From an uncultured Tateyamaria sp. (lineage in GTDB: Bacteria > Pseudomonadota > Alphaproteobacteria > Rhodobacterales > Rhodobacteraceae), in NCBI GenBank assembly GCA_905480645.1, contig CAJQRC010000002.1, positions 1 through 64,000 on the forward strand: a stretch of 64,000 nucleotides of DNA. The letters are read 5' to 3'. The notes under the pieces were generated by a model. That model did not search any database and was not told where the DNA came from. It saw only the letters and a program-made list of their open reading frames with translations. The translations under genes were made by a program, and so were the position numbers. Below, one piece after another: positions 36,405 through 45,609 of this stretch (position 1 is its first letter; each line of letters starts with the position of its first letter).

Positions 36405-37340
36405 TTGGAAACTGCAGCCGTCCTTTTGAAAGGTCCCAGAGATCTGGATATGGATACCCTTGCATTGCACGCGCCAGGGCCGTCGGACTTAGTGGTTAAT
36501 GTAACTCATTCAGGTATTTCCACAGGTACAGAAAAACTATTTTGGTCAGGTGAGATGCCGCCTTTCCCAGGAATGGGGTATCCTTTAGTGCCCGGATACG
36601 AGGCCGCTGGCGAGGTGGTAGAAGCTGGTTCGCTAACAGGATTTAAGTCGGGTGACCGCGTGTTTGTTCCTGGTGCTAATTGTTATGAGAGTGCTTTTGG
36701 TTTATTTGGGGGTTCAGCTGCCCGTGTAGTAACGGACGCAGAGCGCGTTACTCGAATTGATTCTGGTTTTGGTGCCGAAGGGGCGTTGTTGGCTTTGGCT
36801 GCCACAGCCCGTCATGCTATGGCCGGAATGAATAAAGCTGTGCCTGACCTTATTGTGGGTCATGGCGTGTTGGGCCGGTTGCTAGCCCGTTTAACAATCG
36901 CTGCTGGTGCGCCCGCACCTGTTGTTTGGGAAATTGATCCAGCCCGTCGTGATGGTGGAATGGGCTATGAAGTTATCGATCCAGCGCTTGATGAGCGTCG
37001 TAATTATAAATCGGTGTATGATGCATCAGGGAAGTCTGGATTGCTTAATGACCTTGTTGGGCGGATCGCTAAGGGTGGTGAAATTGTTTTGGCTGGGTTT
37101 TATACTGAGCCCTTATCTTTTGCTTTTCCACCAGCCTTCATGAAAGAGGCCCGGCTTCGCGTTGCTGCAGAGTGGACACGTGAAGATTTATCGGCAACGC
37201 GTGCGTTGGTTGAGGCTGGTGCGCTCAGCCTTAGTGGTTTGATTACACATACCGAGCCTGCAGCTAATGCGCGCAAGGCATATGAGCAGGCGTTTACTGA
37301 TACGTCCTGCCTGAAAATGATGTTGGACTGGGAGCATTAA
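36405..37340 (+). CDS. bchC: Chlorophyllide a dehydrogenase (3-hydroxyethyl bacteriochlorophyllide a dehydrogenase)
   Basis: Oxidises the 3-hydroxyethyl side chain to acetyl late in bacteriochlorophyll a synthesis. It is a medium-chain dehydrogenase-like protein of 311 residues if started at TTG 36405 ([11 protein letters not shown]), which has GGGAG six bases upstream. A longer frame from 36336 would run into the operator region and lacks homology. The [20 protein letters not shown] segment (residues about 35-54) and [14 protein letters not shown] are typical of BchC. The stop is one base before the bchX ATG. Confidence 0.93.
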   Translation: METAAVLLKGPRDLDMDTLALHAPGPSDLVVNVTHSGISTGTEKLFWSGEMPPFPGMGYPLVPGYEAAGEVVEAGSLTGFKSGDRVFVPGANCYESAFGLFGGSAARVVTDAERVTRIDSGFGAEGALLALAATARHAMAGMNKAVPDLIVGHGVLGRLLARLTIAAGAPAPVVWEIDPARRDGGMGYEVIDPALDERRNYKSVYDASGKSGLLNDLVGRIAKGGEIVLAGFYTEPLSFAFPPAFMKEARLRVAAEWTREDLSATRALVEAGALSLSGLITHTEPAANARKAYEQAFTDTSCLKMMLDWEH

Positions 37341-37341
37341 G

Positions 37342-38343
37342 ATGAAGGATGAGGTTCCAAACCTGAAGGAATTTGATCAGCGATTGCGCGATGAGGCCCA
37401 CGAAGATTTGGCGGATATCGTTGCTGAAGAACCAACTTCAAAAACCCAAATTATTGCGATATATGGGAAAGGTGGGATTGGTAAGTCGTTTACGCTGGCC
37501 AATCTCAGCCACATGATGGCGGAGCAAGGCAAGCGCGTGTTGCTGATCGGCTGTGATCCGAAGTCTGACACAACGTCACTGCTATTTGGTGGTAAGGCAT
37601 GTCCGACCATTATCGAAACATCTACTAAGAAAAAGTTAGCAGGCGAAGAGGTAAAAATCGGTGATGTTTGCTTTAAGCGTGGCGGTGTATTTGCCATGGA
37701 GCTTGGCGGCCCAGAAGTGGGACGTGGTTGTGGTGGACGTGGAATCATCCATGGCTTTGAATTGCTTGAAAAGCTAGGTTTCCACGATTGGGACTTTGAT
37801 TACGTACTTCTGGATTTTCTCGGTGACGTAGTTTGTGGTGGTTTTGGTTTGCCAATTGCCCGCGATATGGCGCAAAAAGTAATACTGGTTGCGTCAAACG
37901 ATTTGCAGTCTTTGTATGTTGCGAACAATGTTTGTTCGGCAGTTGAGTATTTCCGAAAGCTGGGCGGTAACGTAGGCGTCGCTGGATTGGTCATCAACAA
38001 GGATGACGGCACAGGTGAAGCGGCCGCCTTTGCAGAAGCTGTGGATATTCCGGTTCTGGCAGCTATTCCGCAGGATGACGATCTTCGTAAGAAATCTGCA
38101 AACTATCAGATTGTTGGTACGAGCAAATCTCAATGGGGAGGCCTTTTTGAAGCTTTGGGTGAAAACGTTGCAGTGGCACCTCCAGTGCGTCCTGCTCCGC
38201 TAGATCAGGATGGGCTACTTGGTTTGTTTGATGCATCTCAAACTGGTGGTGACGTAGTTTTAGAGCCCGCAACTGATATTGATATGCGCGGTAAAAATGC
38301 TGAGCCAAGACCTTCTCTGGAGGTTGTTTATGACGACGCTTAA
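37342..38343 (+). CDS. bchX: Chlorophyllide a reductase iron protein subunit X
   Basis: Nitrogenase-iron-protein-like ATPase that passes electrons to BchY-BchZ during reduction of the chlorin B ring. The 333 residues hold the P-loop YGKGGIGKSFTLANL, switch I in LIGCDPKSDTTSLLFGGK, and the two cysteines that bridge the 4Fe-4S cluster (GRGCGGRGIIHGFE and GDVVCGGFGLPI). It is tightly packed behind bchC. An 83-base AT-rich spacer separates it from bchY. Confidence 0.96.
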   Translation: MKDEVPNLKEFDQRLRDEAHEDLADIVAEEPTSKTQIIAIYGKGGIGKSFTLANLSHMMAEQGKRVLLIGCDPKSDTTSLLFGGKACPTIIETSTKKKLAGEEVKIGDVCFKRGGVFAMELGGPEVGRGCGGRGIIHGFELLEKLGFHDWDFDYVLLDFLGDVVCGGFGLPIARDMAQKVILVASNDLQSLYVANNVCSAVEYFRKLGGNVGVAGLVINKDDGTGEAAAFAEAVDIPVLAAIPQDDDLRKKSANYQIVGTSKSQWGGLFEALGENVAVAPPVRPAPLDQDGLLGLFDASQTGGDVVLEPATDIDMRGKNAEPRPSLEVVYDDA

Positions 38344-38426
38344 TATGAAGTCAGATAATTTTTCTCGACTTAACAAGTTGATTTATAATGCCAAAAATAT
38401 GAATAAATTTTTGTTTAAGAGAAAGT

Positions 38427-40001
38427 TTGTACACTTTGAGTGATGAGGTGACATATGACGATACCGCGCAAGTGGAGATCACCTCGGGGCATGCAGGTGA
38501 GGCAGAAGTGACTGCACCAGCTGGCGTAGACGGGCTTGGCTGCCATTCTGGATCAGAAATGAAAAAAGCAGCCCGTATGGCTGGGAATTCTGAAATGCTC
38601 GATCAGTTTGCTGCTGATTATCCACAAGGTCCGCATGACAAGCCGCAATCAATGTGTCCGGCCTTTGGTTCATTGCGGGTGGGTTTAAGAATGCGGCGTA
38701 CTGCTACCGTTTTAAGTGGTTCAGCGTGCTGTGTTTATGGTCTTACCTTTGTAAGTCATTTTTATGGAGCGCGACGGTCAGTTGGCTATGTGCCTTTTAA
38801 TTCGGAGACGTTAGTGACTGGTAAGCTTTTTGAGGATATCCGTGAGAGTGTCCATGATTTAGCTGATCCTGAGAAATACGATGCTATCGTAGTTACGAAC
38901 CTATGTGTGCCTACGGCTTCTGGAGTACCACTGCGGCTGTTGCCAGATGAGATCAATGGTGTTCGTATTATAGGTATTGATGTACCTGGGTTTGGTATTC
39001 CCACCCATGCTGAAGCCAAAGATGTGTTGGCGGGCGCGATGTTGAAATACGCGCGTGAAGAAATTGAGGCGGGTCCTGTTGCGGCTCCTGTGGGTGGTAA
39101 ATCTGATCGTCCCACAGTTGCTATGCTGGGAGAAATGTTTCCTGCTGATCCAATAATGATTGGTCAGATGTTATCACCCCTCGGTTTAGCAGCTGGGCCG
39201 GTTGTTCCTTGCCGTGAATGGCGCGAACTTTATGCAGCTTTAAACAGTTCTATAGTAGCAGCTATCCACCCGTTTTATACTGCATCAGTGCGGGAATTTG
39301 AGGTCGCTGGGCGATCCGTTGTTGGCTCTGCTCCTGTGGGTCAACATGGGACTGCAGCTTGGCTTCAAAATATTGGTGAAATGTTTGGATGTTCTGCCAA
39401 TCAAATCGCTGAAGCGAAAAATGCAGTTTTGCCTGCAATAACTGGTGCTCTAGCGGCAACACCTATCGTAGGTACTATTACCTTGTCGGGCTATGAAGGC
39501 TCTGAATTACTGGTTGCCCGTTTATTAATCGAAAGTGGTGCAGATGTATCCTACGTAGGTACCGCATGTCCTAGTACCCCATGGAATTCAGATGATAAGG
39601 AATGGCTAGAAGCACATGGTGTTAAGGTCAAATTCCGTGCGTCTCTTGAAGATGACTGTGCTGCGATGGAAGCTGTTCAGCCTGACTTGGCAATTGGAAC
39701 GACCCCTGTGGTGCAAAAGGCTAAAGAGCTGGGGATTCCCGGTTTGTATTTTACAAACCTAATTTCTGCACGACCCCTGATGGGTGTGGCTGGGGCTGGG
39801 TCGTTAGCTACGGTAATCAATGCAGCCATAGGTAACAAAGACAGAATGAGCCATATGAAATCTTTCTTTGAAGGCATTGGCAAAGGTGATACAGCAGGTG
39901 TCTGGGAAGGCATGCCAAATATTCGTGAGGACTTCCGAGCGCAGAATGTTAAAAAGCTTGAGCGCCAAGCTAAAGCGGCGAAGGCCGCTGAGATGATATG
40001 A
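38427..40001 (+). CDS. bchY: Chlorophyllide a reductase subunit Y
   Basis: NifD-like subunit of chlorophyllide oxidoreductase, binding part of the catalytic 4Fe-4S cluster. It has up to 524 residues, starting at TTG 38427; TTG 38436 or GTG 38448 are equally possible because no strong ribosome site decides. Cysteines expected to bind the cluster are visible in GLGCHSGSEMKKAA, QSMCPAFGSLR and SGSACCVYGL. The NifD-type GQHGTAAWLQNIGEMFG segment is also present. It is followed by bchZ 85 bases on. Confidence 0.94.
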   Translation: MYTLSDEVTYDDTAQVEITSGHAGEAEVTAPAGVDGLGCHSGSEMKKAARMAGNSEMLDQFAADYPQGPHDKPQSMCPAFGSLRVGLRMRRTATVLSGSACCVYGLTFVSHFYGARRSVGYVPFNSETLVTGKLFEDIRESVHDLADPEKYDAIVVTNLCVPTASGVPLRLLPDEINGVRIIGIDVPGFGIPTHAEAKDVLAGAMLKYAREEIEAGPVAAPVGGKSDRPTVAMLGEMFPADPIMIGQMLSPLGLAAGPVVPCREWRELYAALNSSIVAAIHPFYTASVREFEVAGRSVVGSAPVGQHGTAAWLQNIGEMFGCSANQIAEAKNAVLPAITGALAATPIVGTITLSGYEGSELLVARLLIESGADVSYVGTACPSTPWNSDDKEWLEAHGVKVKFRASLEDDCAAMEAVQPDLAIGTTPVVQKAKELGIPGLYFTNLISARPLMGVAGAGSLATVINAAIGNKDRMSHMKSFFEGIGKGDTAGVWEGMPNIREDFRAQNVKKLERQAKAAKAAEMI

Positions 40002-40086
40002 TACAGCCATTTTCATATTCATTGATTGCGATCCCCTTTCAATATCTTAGGTATCCCGTTTGTCAGAAAAAGCTGGGGGCGCGTTC

Positions 40087-41580
40087 ATGTTGATTATCGA
40101 TCATGATCGGGCTGGTGGTTACTGGGGGGCAGTTTATGCATTCTGTGCCGTGAAAGGCTTGCAATGCGTGATTGACGGTCCTGTAGGATGTGAAAATCTA
40201 CCAGTAACCTCTGTGCTGCATTATACGGATGCTTTGCCGCCTCATGAGTTACCTATCGTAACAACTGGTCTTGGTGAAGAAGAGTTGGGTCGTGATGGAA
40301 CTGAGGGGGCAATGAGGCGTGCTTGGGGTACCCTTGATCCAGCTTTGCCAGCGGTTGTTGTAACAGGCTCTATCGCTGAGATGATTGGCGGGGGTGTGAC
40401 CCCAATGGGTACTAATATTCAACGATTTTTGCCACGAACTATTGATGAGGATCAGTGGCAAACTGCAGATCGCGCCATGACTTGGATTTTTACTGAGTTT
40501 GGGATGACAAAAGGGCGCATGCCGCCTGAAAAGAAACGTGATGTAGATGCGCGACCTCGTGTAAATATCCTTGGTCCAATGTATGGCACCTTTAATATGC
40601 CATCAGATTTGGCTGAGATCCGACGTCTTATTGAAGGAATCGGTTGTGAGGTCAACATGGTGCATCCTTTGGGTGCGCACGTGGCAGAAATGCGAAATTT
40701 GGTTAATGCAGATGTAAATATCTGCATGTACCGAGAGTTTGGGCGTGGATTGTGTGAGCTTCTTGCCAAGCCATACTTGCAAGCCCCGATAGGGGTCGAG
40801 AGTACTACCAAGTTCCTGCGCGCACTGGGGACCTTGGTGGATCTCGACCCCGAACCTTTTATCGAATGTGAAAAGCACTCTACTTTAAAGCCGATATGGG
40901 ATCTTTGGCGTTCTGTTACCCAAGATTTTTTTGCTACTGCATCCTTTGCTATTGTTGCAAACGAGACATACACGCGCGGTATTAGGCAGTTCCTTGAAGA
41001 TGATATGGGTTTGCCTTGTGCTTTCGCAGTGGCCCGCGTTGCGGGTAAGAAGACCAATAACGAAGAGGTTCGCGCCTGGATGGGTCAGAAGCGTCCCTTG
41101 GTAGTCTTTGGATCAATTAACGAAAAAATATACCTAGCTGAATTAAATGCTGGATTTGGTCCAGCCCCGACCTTCATCCCCGCTTCATTTCCGGGCGCAG
41201 CAATTCGTCGTCATACTGGTACGCCAATGATGGGCTATGCTGGTGCCACCTATCTTATTCAGGAAGTCTGTAACGGACTGTTTGATTCACTGTTCCATAT
41301 TTTACCTCTGGCGTCTGAAATGGATGCTGCTGAGGCCACTCCAACGACCCTGCGCCGTGATTTCCCTTGGGATACTGATGCACAGGCCTTGCTCAATAAA
41401 ATTGTTGAGCAGCACCCCATTTTAACCCAAATTTCTGCAGCAAAAACTTTGCGTGATGCGGCTGAGCAAGCGGCTCTCGCTTCTGGGGCAGACCGGGTTG
41501 TGATTGAAACTTTGCGTGATCTTGATCCGATTTTAGCTGGATTGCCAGAGACAGTTTCCAAGGAGGAACACTATGACTGA
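40087..41580 (+). CDS. bchZ: Chlorophyllide a reductase subunit Z
   Basis: NifK-like partner of BchY that completes the chlorophyllide oxidoreductase heterotetramer. The start at ATG 40087 ([20 protein letters not shown]) matches the family and follows GGGGGCG; the TTG at 40060 would add nine residues without homology. The result is 497 residues. The cluster-side loop [19 protein letters not shown] is present. The last eight bases overlap pufQ, so the pigment and reaction-centre messages are physically joined. Confidence 0.95.
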   Translation: MLIIDHDRAGGYWGAVYAFCAVKGLQCVIDGPVGCENLPVTSVLHYTDALPPHELPIVTTGLGEEELGRDGTEGAMRRAWGTLDPALPAVVVTGSIAEMIGGGVTPMGTNIQRFLPRTIDEDQWQTADRAMTWIFTEFGMTKGRMPPEKKRDVDARPRVNILGPMYGTFNMPSDLAEIRRLIEGIGCEVNMVHPLGAHVAEMRNLVNADVNICMYREFGRGLCELLAKPYLQAPIGVESTTKFLRALGTLVDLDPEPFIECEKHSTLKPIWDLWRSVTQDFFATASFAIVANETYTRGIRQFLEDDMGLPCAFAVARVAGKKTNNEEVRAWMGQKRPLVVFGSINEKIYLAELNAGFGPAPTFIPASFPGAAIRRHTGTPMMGYAGATYLIQEVCNGLFDSLFHILPLASEMDAAEATPTTLRRDFPWDTDAQALLNKIVEQHPILTQISAAKTLRDAAEQAALASGADRVVIETLRDLDPILAGLPETVSKEEHYD

Positions 41581-41806
41581 CATGACTTCTAATGTGGCAA
41601 CACATAACCATGCAGCTTCGAAACGTAAGGCATATAAGACTGAATTTATGGTCTATTTTGCAATAATATTTCTAGCAACTTTACCGTTAGCGTGTCTGAC
41701 ATGGATGCTGGCTGCTCTTAAATCTCGCAGTTTTACGGAAAAGGGCCCTATGGCGCGTGCGTGGTCTCAAGCGCAAATCATCACACCAATGATTTTTAAC
41801 GCATGA
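41573..41806 (+). CDS. pufQ: PufQ, bacteriochlorophyll-synthesis accessory protein
   Basis: 77-residue membrane protein with one hydrophobic segment ([19 protein letters not shown]) flanked by basic residues. PufQ stimulates bacteriochlorophyll synthesis in Rhodobacter. The identification rests on position (bchZ-pufQ-pufB), size, and the [13 protein letters not shown] pattern. The start codon lies inside the end of bchZ, after AAGGAGG. A 159-base structured leader separates it from pufB. Confidence 0.88.
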   Translation: MTDMTSNVATHNHAASKRKAYKTEFMVYFAIIFLATLPLACLTWMLAALKSRSFTEKGPMARAWSQAQIITPMIFNA

Positions 41807-41869
41807 TCACAAGCCCGATCATATTAGAATTTCTCAGCAAGTGTACGTTTGTTGAGATACGAGACTGGA

Positions 41870-41937
41870 CACCTGGTTACAGGTGGACAGAGCCCGGAGG
41901 GGGTTTCCCCAAAGGACCCGGCCGCGGGGAGCGCGGC
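41870..41937 (+). promoter_or_regulatory. Triple-hairpin RNA leader upstream of pufB
   Basis: Three adjacent stems lie in a locally GC-rich stretch. They are CACCTG-GTTA-CAGGTG (41870-41885), GGGG-TTT-CCCC (41900-41910) and GCCGCG-GGGAG-CGCGGC (41921-41937). The pufB ribosome site CGGAGGA follows. In Rhodobacter the pufQ-pufB region is where the polycistronic message is cut, leaving a stable 5' end for pufBA. These stems are well placed to do this. Confidence 0.7.
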
Positions 41938-41965
41938 GTCAGCATAAAATTCCGGAGGAATCCTT

Positions 41966-42112
41966 ATGGCTGATAACAACCTGTCTTTCACAGGTCTGAC
42001 AGACGAGCAGGCGCAAGAGCTGCACGGTGTCTATATGAGCGGGCTCTGGCTGTTTGCAGCCGTTGCCGTTGTCGCTCACTTGGCAACGTTCATCTGGCGT
42101 CCGTGGTTCTGA
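41966..42112 (+). CDS. pufB: Light-harvesting 1 beta polypeptide
   Basis: 48-residue antenna protein beginning [20 protein letters not shown]. The membrane helix holds the bacteriochlorophyll-ligand histidine in [14 protein letters not shown] (His38); a second conserved histidine sits at residue 20. Ribosome site GGAGGAATCCTT precedes the ATG. The gene is more GC-rich than the surrounding DNA, in line with codon choice for very high expression. It is followed 14 bases later by pufA. Confidence 0.97.
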   Translation: MADNNLSFTGLTDEQAQELHGVYMSGLWLFAAVAVVAHLATFIWRPWF

Positions 42113-42126
42113 GGAGGGATTAGTAA

Positions 42127-42285
42127 ATGGCAAAGTTCTACAAGATCTGGCTCATCTTTGATCCCCGTCGTGTGTTTGTTGCACAAGGCGTTTTCCTATT
42201 CCTGCTTGCAGCGATGATTCACCTCGTCCTGTTGAGCACGGACCACTTCAACTGGTTTGAACTAGCTGCGAAAAGCGCTCAGTAA
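42127..42285 (+). CDS. pufA: Light-harvesting 1 alpha polypeptide
   Basis: 52-residue antenna protein starting [20 protein letters not shown], the classic LH1-alpha front. The ligand histidine is His32 in [24 protein letters not shown] serves as ribosome site. With PufB it forms the ring around the reaction centre. It is followed by a strong hairpin and then pufL. Confidence 0.97.
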   Translation: MAKFYKIWLIFDPRRVFVAQGVFLFLLAAMIHLVLLSTDHFNWFELAAKSAQ

Positions 42286-42314
42286 GAACCCGCTTGATGC
42301 GGACAATATCAAAG

Positions 42315-42354
42315 TTGCGGGCAGGGCCTTCAGTACGCCCTGACCTGCCCGCAA
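42315..42354 (+). terminator. pufA-pufL intercistronic stabilising hairpin
   Basis: TTGCGGGCAGG pairs perfectly with CCTGCCCGCAA (11 bp) around an 18-base loop that can itself fold. There is no T-run. In Rhodobacter the equivalent structure blocks 3' exonucleases and keeps the pufBA message more abundant than pufLM, setting the antenna-to-reaction-centre ratio. It is therefore an mRNA stability element more than a full terminator. Confidence 0.8.
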
Positions 42355-42424
42355 CAAATAAACCAATTTAAAAGACGGTTGTTGATCCTTTGTGGATCTG
42401 ACCGCCAATTGCGGAGTTTGAGAG

Positions 42425-43273
42425 ATGGCCTTGCTATCCTTCGAGAGAAAATATCGTGTCCGAGGTGGAACGCTGATCGGTGGTGATTTATTCGATTTCT
42501 GGGTAGGCCCCTTCTTTGTGGGCTTTTTTGGAGTCACAACTGCTTTTTTTGCTCTTCTTGGAACTATTTTAATTTTTTGGGGCGCATCGCAGCAGGGAAC
42601 CTTCAATCCTTGGCTGATAAATATTGCGCCTCCTGATTTGAGTTACGGATTGGGGATGGCGCCCTTGCTCGAAGGTGGTCTGTGGCAAATTATTACATTC
42701 TGTGCGACTGGCGCTTTTATTAGTTGGGCGCTGCGGGAAGTAGAGATATGCCGTAAACTAGGTATGGGATATCATGTGCCAGTTGGTTTTGCATTCGCGA
42801 TCTTAGCATATGTGACGCTGGTTATCTTTCGTCCGTTGCTGATGGGCGCTTGGGGTCATGGCTTTCCTTATGGCATTTTTAGTCACCTCGATTGGGTAAG
42901 TAACACTGGATATGCTTACCTCCACTTTCATTATAACCCAGCACATATGTTGGCGGTGACGCTCTTTTTCACGACTACAATTGCGCTGGCTTTGCATGGT
43001 GGTCTGATACTATCGGCAGCCAACCCCGAAAAGGGTGAGGAAGCTAAAACACCTGATCATGAGGATACATTTTTTCGAGATTACATTGGTTATTCGGTTG
43101 GAACGTTAGGCATTCATCGTGTGGGTTACTTGCTTGCGCTGAATGCAGTCTTTTTCTCGGCAGTTTGTATCATTATTTCTGGTCCAGTCTGGACAGCGGG
43201 TTGGCCAGAGTGGTGGAATTGGTGGCTTGATCTGCCAATCTGGGGCGCAAATCCAATGTCGGTGGGGATGTAA
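42425..43273 (+). CDS. pufL: Photosynthetic reaction centre L subunit
   Basis: Five-helix core subunit binding bacteriochlorophylls, bacteriopheophytin, QB and the iron. The 282 residues match the family. Ligand histidines fall one position later than Rhodobacter sphaeroides numbering: His154 (GIFSHLDWV) and His174 (YNPAHML) for bacteriochlorophyll, and His191 (LALHGGL) and His231 (GIHRVGYL) for iron. The [20 protein letters not shown] front is diagnostic. It is two bases from pufM. Confidence 0.98.
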   Translation: MALLSFERKYRVRGGTLIGGDLFDFWVGPFFVGFFGVTTAFFALLGTILIFWGASQQGTFNPWLINIAPPDLSYGLGMAPLLEGGLWQIITFCATGAFISWALREVEICRKLGMGYHVPVGFAFAILAYVTLVIFRPLLMGAWGHGFPYGIFSHLDWVSNTGYAYLHFHYNPAHMLAVTLFFTTTIALALHGGLILSAANPEKGEEAKTPDHEDTFFRDYIGYSVGTLGIHRVGYLLALNAVFFSAVCIIISGPVWTAGWPEWWNWWLDLPIWGANPMSVGM

Positions 43274-43275
43274 TC

Positions 43276-44265
43276 ATGATTGAGTATCAAAATATTTTCA
43301 CGCAAGTCCAAGTGCAGGGTAAACCTGAATGGGGTATGGATGATTCAGATGGGGAGCTGACCGCAGAGCGAGCAGGCAAACCATTCTTTTCCAAATTTTT
43401 AGGCCTCTTTGGCAACGCGCAAGTGGGACCAATAAACGCTGGTATGCTTGGTATTATTTCTGCTGTATGTTTTATGATCTGGTTCAATATTGTTGGCTTT
43501 TCAATGTTGGCACAGGTAGGCTGGTCTGTGCCTGAATTCTTACGGCAATTGTTTTGGTTGGCCCTTGAGCCTCCTGGCCCGGAACACGGCCTAAGCATGC
43601 CGCCTCTGAATGATGGTGGGGCATTTATAATTGCGGGTATGTTTTTTCTCGTTGGCTGCGTAACTTGGTGGCTGCGCACTTATCAGTTGGCGCAACAACA
43701 CAAGATGGGAAAACACCTAGCTTGGGCATTTGCTGCACTTCTGTGGCTGATCTTGGTTTTGGGCTTGTTTCGTCCCGTACTGATGGGATCATGGAGTGAG
43801 GCAGTGCCTTATGGAATATTCCCACATTTGGATTGGACTACCGCTTTTTCTATTCGGTACGGTAACCTCTATTATAATCCTTTCCACTGTCTTTCGATCG
43901 TTTTTTTATATGGCTCTGTGCTGTTGTTTGCGATGCATGGTGGAACAATCCTGGCGGTAACACGCTACGGTGGTGACCGTGAATTGGAGCAGATCTATGA
44001 TCGCGGCACTGCCACCGAACGAGCTGCCTTGTTCTGGCGTTGGACTATGGGCTTTAACGCGACCATGGAAGGAATTCATAGATGGGCTTGGTGGTTTGCA
44101 GTTTTGACGCCTATTACTGGTGGCATCGGAATTCTGCTTACTGGCACTGTTGTTGATAACTGGTTCATCTGGGCACAAGAGCATAATTTTGCGCCTATGT
44201 ATGATGGAGCTTATGGCTACGAAGACTACGGGTCATACGAAGCCTTCATTGGGAAGGAGAACTAA
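43276..44265 (+). CDS. pufM: Photosynthetic reaction centre M subunit
   Basis: Partner of PufL, binding the special pair half, QA and the non-heme iron. At 329 residues it is somewhat longer than the 307 of Rhodobacter, which is usual for reaction centres with a bound cytochrome subunit. Ligand regions are [39 protein letters not shown] and [12 protein letters not shown]. The pufC start follows after a single base. Confidence 0.98.
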   Translation: MIEYQNIFTQVQVQGKPEWGMDDSDGELTAERAGKPFFSKFLGLFGNAQVGPINAGMLGIISAVCFMIWFNIVGFSMLAQVGWSVPEFLRQLFWLALEPPGPEHGLSMPPLNDGGAFIIAGMFFLVGCVTWWLRTYQLAQQHKMGKHLAWAFAALLWLILVLGLFRPVLMGSWSEAVPYGIFPHLDWTTAFSIRYGNLYYNPFHCLSIVFLYGSVLLFAMHGGTILAVTRYGGDRELEQIYDRGTATERAALFWRWTMGFNATMEGIHRWAWWFAVLTPITGGIGILLTGTVVDNWFIWAQEHNFAPMYDGAYGYEDYGSYEAFIGKEN

Positions 44266-44266
44266 A

Positions 44267-45382
44267 ATGTTACCTAAGTGGTTCGATAAATGGAATGCTG
44301 ATAATCCCACTAACGTTTTTGGTCCGGCTATTCTCGTAGGTGTTTTAGGTGGTGCGATCTTTGTTGCGGTTTTATTGGTTACATGGGGTAATCCTGCTCA
44401 GACGGCCTCCATGCAAACTGGTCCACGTGGCACCGGTATGTCAGTACCGGAGTTTGACGTAGCCCGACTGGCACCTGACCCCACAATTGATGCATACTAC
44501 ACTGAAGCTGCCTATAAACCTAACGGGGATGAGGAACTTGCAAAGGACATTTACAAGAATGTCCAAGTGTTGGGTGATCTCACTGAGGATAATTTTAATC
44601 GTGTCATGAATGCTATGACGCAGTGGGTTTCACCAGAAGAGGGCTGCGCTTATTGCCATGGTGATGTGGATTTAGAAGAATATGGATCAGACAAAATTTA
44701 TACTAAGGTTGTTGCACGACGTATGATTCAAATGACCCAATCGATTAATGAAGACTGGAGTGGTCACGTGAATGCCGTCGCCGAGGTAGGAGTTAATTGC
44801 TATACATGTCATAGGGGTGAAAATGTTCCGAGTGATATTTGGTTCCGCATCAGCCCTGTTAATGAGAATGTAGAAGGCTGGTCAGCAAACCAGAACCGCG
44901 CTACGTCTCTTAGCCAATCAACCTCGTTGCCTTCGGATGCATTGGCAAAGTATCTTGAAGATGCTGAGGTAATTGCAGTGCACTCATTGGAAAGTCGTGA
45001 GGATGGAGTTCCAGGGCAAGATGGCTATGCGAGCATCCAACAGACTGAACGAACATATTCTTTAATGAACTATTTTTCTAACAGTCTTGGAGTGAATTGT
45101 GTGTTTTGTCATAATAGCCGCGCATTCTATGATGGTGGTCAGAATACCCCACAGTGGTCGACGGCAAGTTTAGGCATAGCGATGGTTCAGTCCCTAAATA
45201 CCGACTATTTGGTTCCGCTGAAAGACACATACCCGCCGGAACGACTTGGTCCTGTTTATGCAGATGCTCCAAAAGCTGCTTGTCGGACTTGTCACAAAGG
45301 GTACCAGCGTCCTCTCCAAGGTATGAACATGACTGCCGATTGGCCGGAATTGGCTGTATCTGGAACGCCAGTCTACAAATAA
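44267..45382 (+). CDS. pufC: Reaction-centre-bound tetraheme cytochrome c subunit
   Basis: Periplasmic electron donor to the special pair. The start at 44267 (MLPKWFDKWNADNPTNVFGP), one base after the pufM stop, gives 371 residues with an uncleaved N-terminal anchor (ILVGVLGGAIFVAVLLV). Four heme sites are seen: CAYCH, CYTCH, CVFCH and CRTCH. Its presence, with no pufX, puts this puf operon in the pufLMC class of roseobacters. A terminator follows. Confidence 0.97.
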   Translation: MLPKWFDKWNADNPTNVFGPAILVGVLGGAIFVAVLLVTWGNPAQTASMQTGPRGTGMSVPEFDVARLAPDPTIDAYYTEAAYKPNGDEELAKDIYKNVQVLGDLTEDNFNRVMNAMTQWVSPEEGCAYCHGDVDLEEYGSDKIYTKVVARRMIQMTQSINEDWSGHVNAVAEVGVNCYTCHRGENVPSDIWFRISPVNENVEGWSANQNRATSLSQSTSLPSDALAKYLEDAEVIAVHSLESREDGVPGQDGYASIQQTERTYSLMNYFSNSLGVNCVFCHNSRAFYDGGQNTPQWSTASLGIAMVQSLNTDYLVPLKDTYPPERLGPVYADAPKAACRTCHKGYQRPLQGMNMTADWPELAVSGTPVYK

Positions 45383-45391
45383 ACTGTAATA

Positions 45392-45418
45392 GGTGAGGGC
45401 TAAGGCCCCCACCCTTTT
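45392..45418 (+). terminator. Terminator after pufC
   Basis: GGTG-A-GGGC-TAAG-GCCC-C-CACC forms an 8-bp stem with one A-C mismatch, followed by CTTTT. It starts 10 bases after the pufC stop and probably ends most puf transcription before dxs. Confidence 0.75.
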
Positions 45419-45493
45419 GAGGGAATAATTGCTGTGCTGCACGGATCATTGACTTCCTTGGTCTGGGCGTGGAACTGAAAAGTTCTTGTTCTC

Positions 45494-45512
45494 TTCCTGT
45501 TGGTTACAGGAA
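45494..45512 (+). promoter_or_regulatory. Small hairpin in the dxs leader
   Basis: TTCCTGT-TGGTT-ACAGGAA is a perfect 7-bp stem, 98 bases before the dxs start. Its ten-base string TGGTTACAGG recurs exactly in the first pufB-leader hairpin (41874-41883). It could be an RNA processing or stability element; the function is not known. Confidence 0.45.
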
Positions 45513-45609
45513 CTTGGCGCTGTGCTTGTGTTAATGGCAGTACGACTATCAATTTGCCTCTTGAAACCGCAGGCAAGGCGGTGAGGCCGAAACGAGAAAG
45601 GATTGCGCA

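Noticed and set aside
45383-45609. pufX or another small puf gene after pufC
   Set aside because: No frame with a membrane helix and start is present; the stretch holds a terminator and a small hairpin only.
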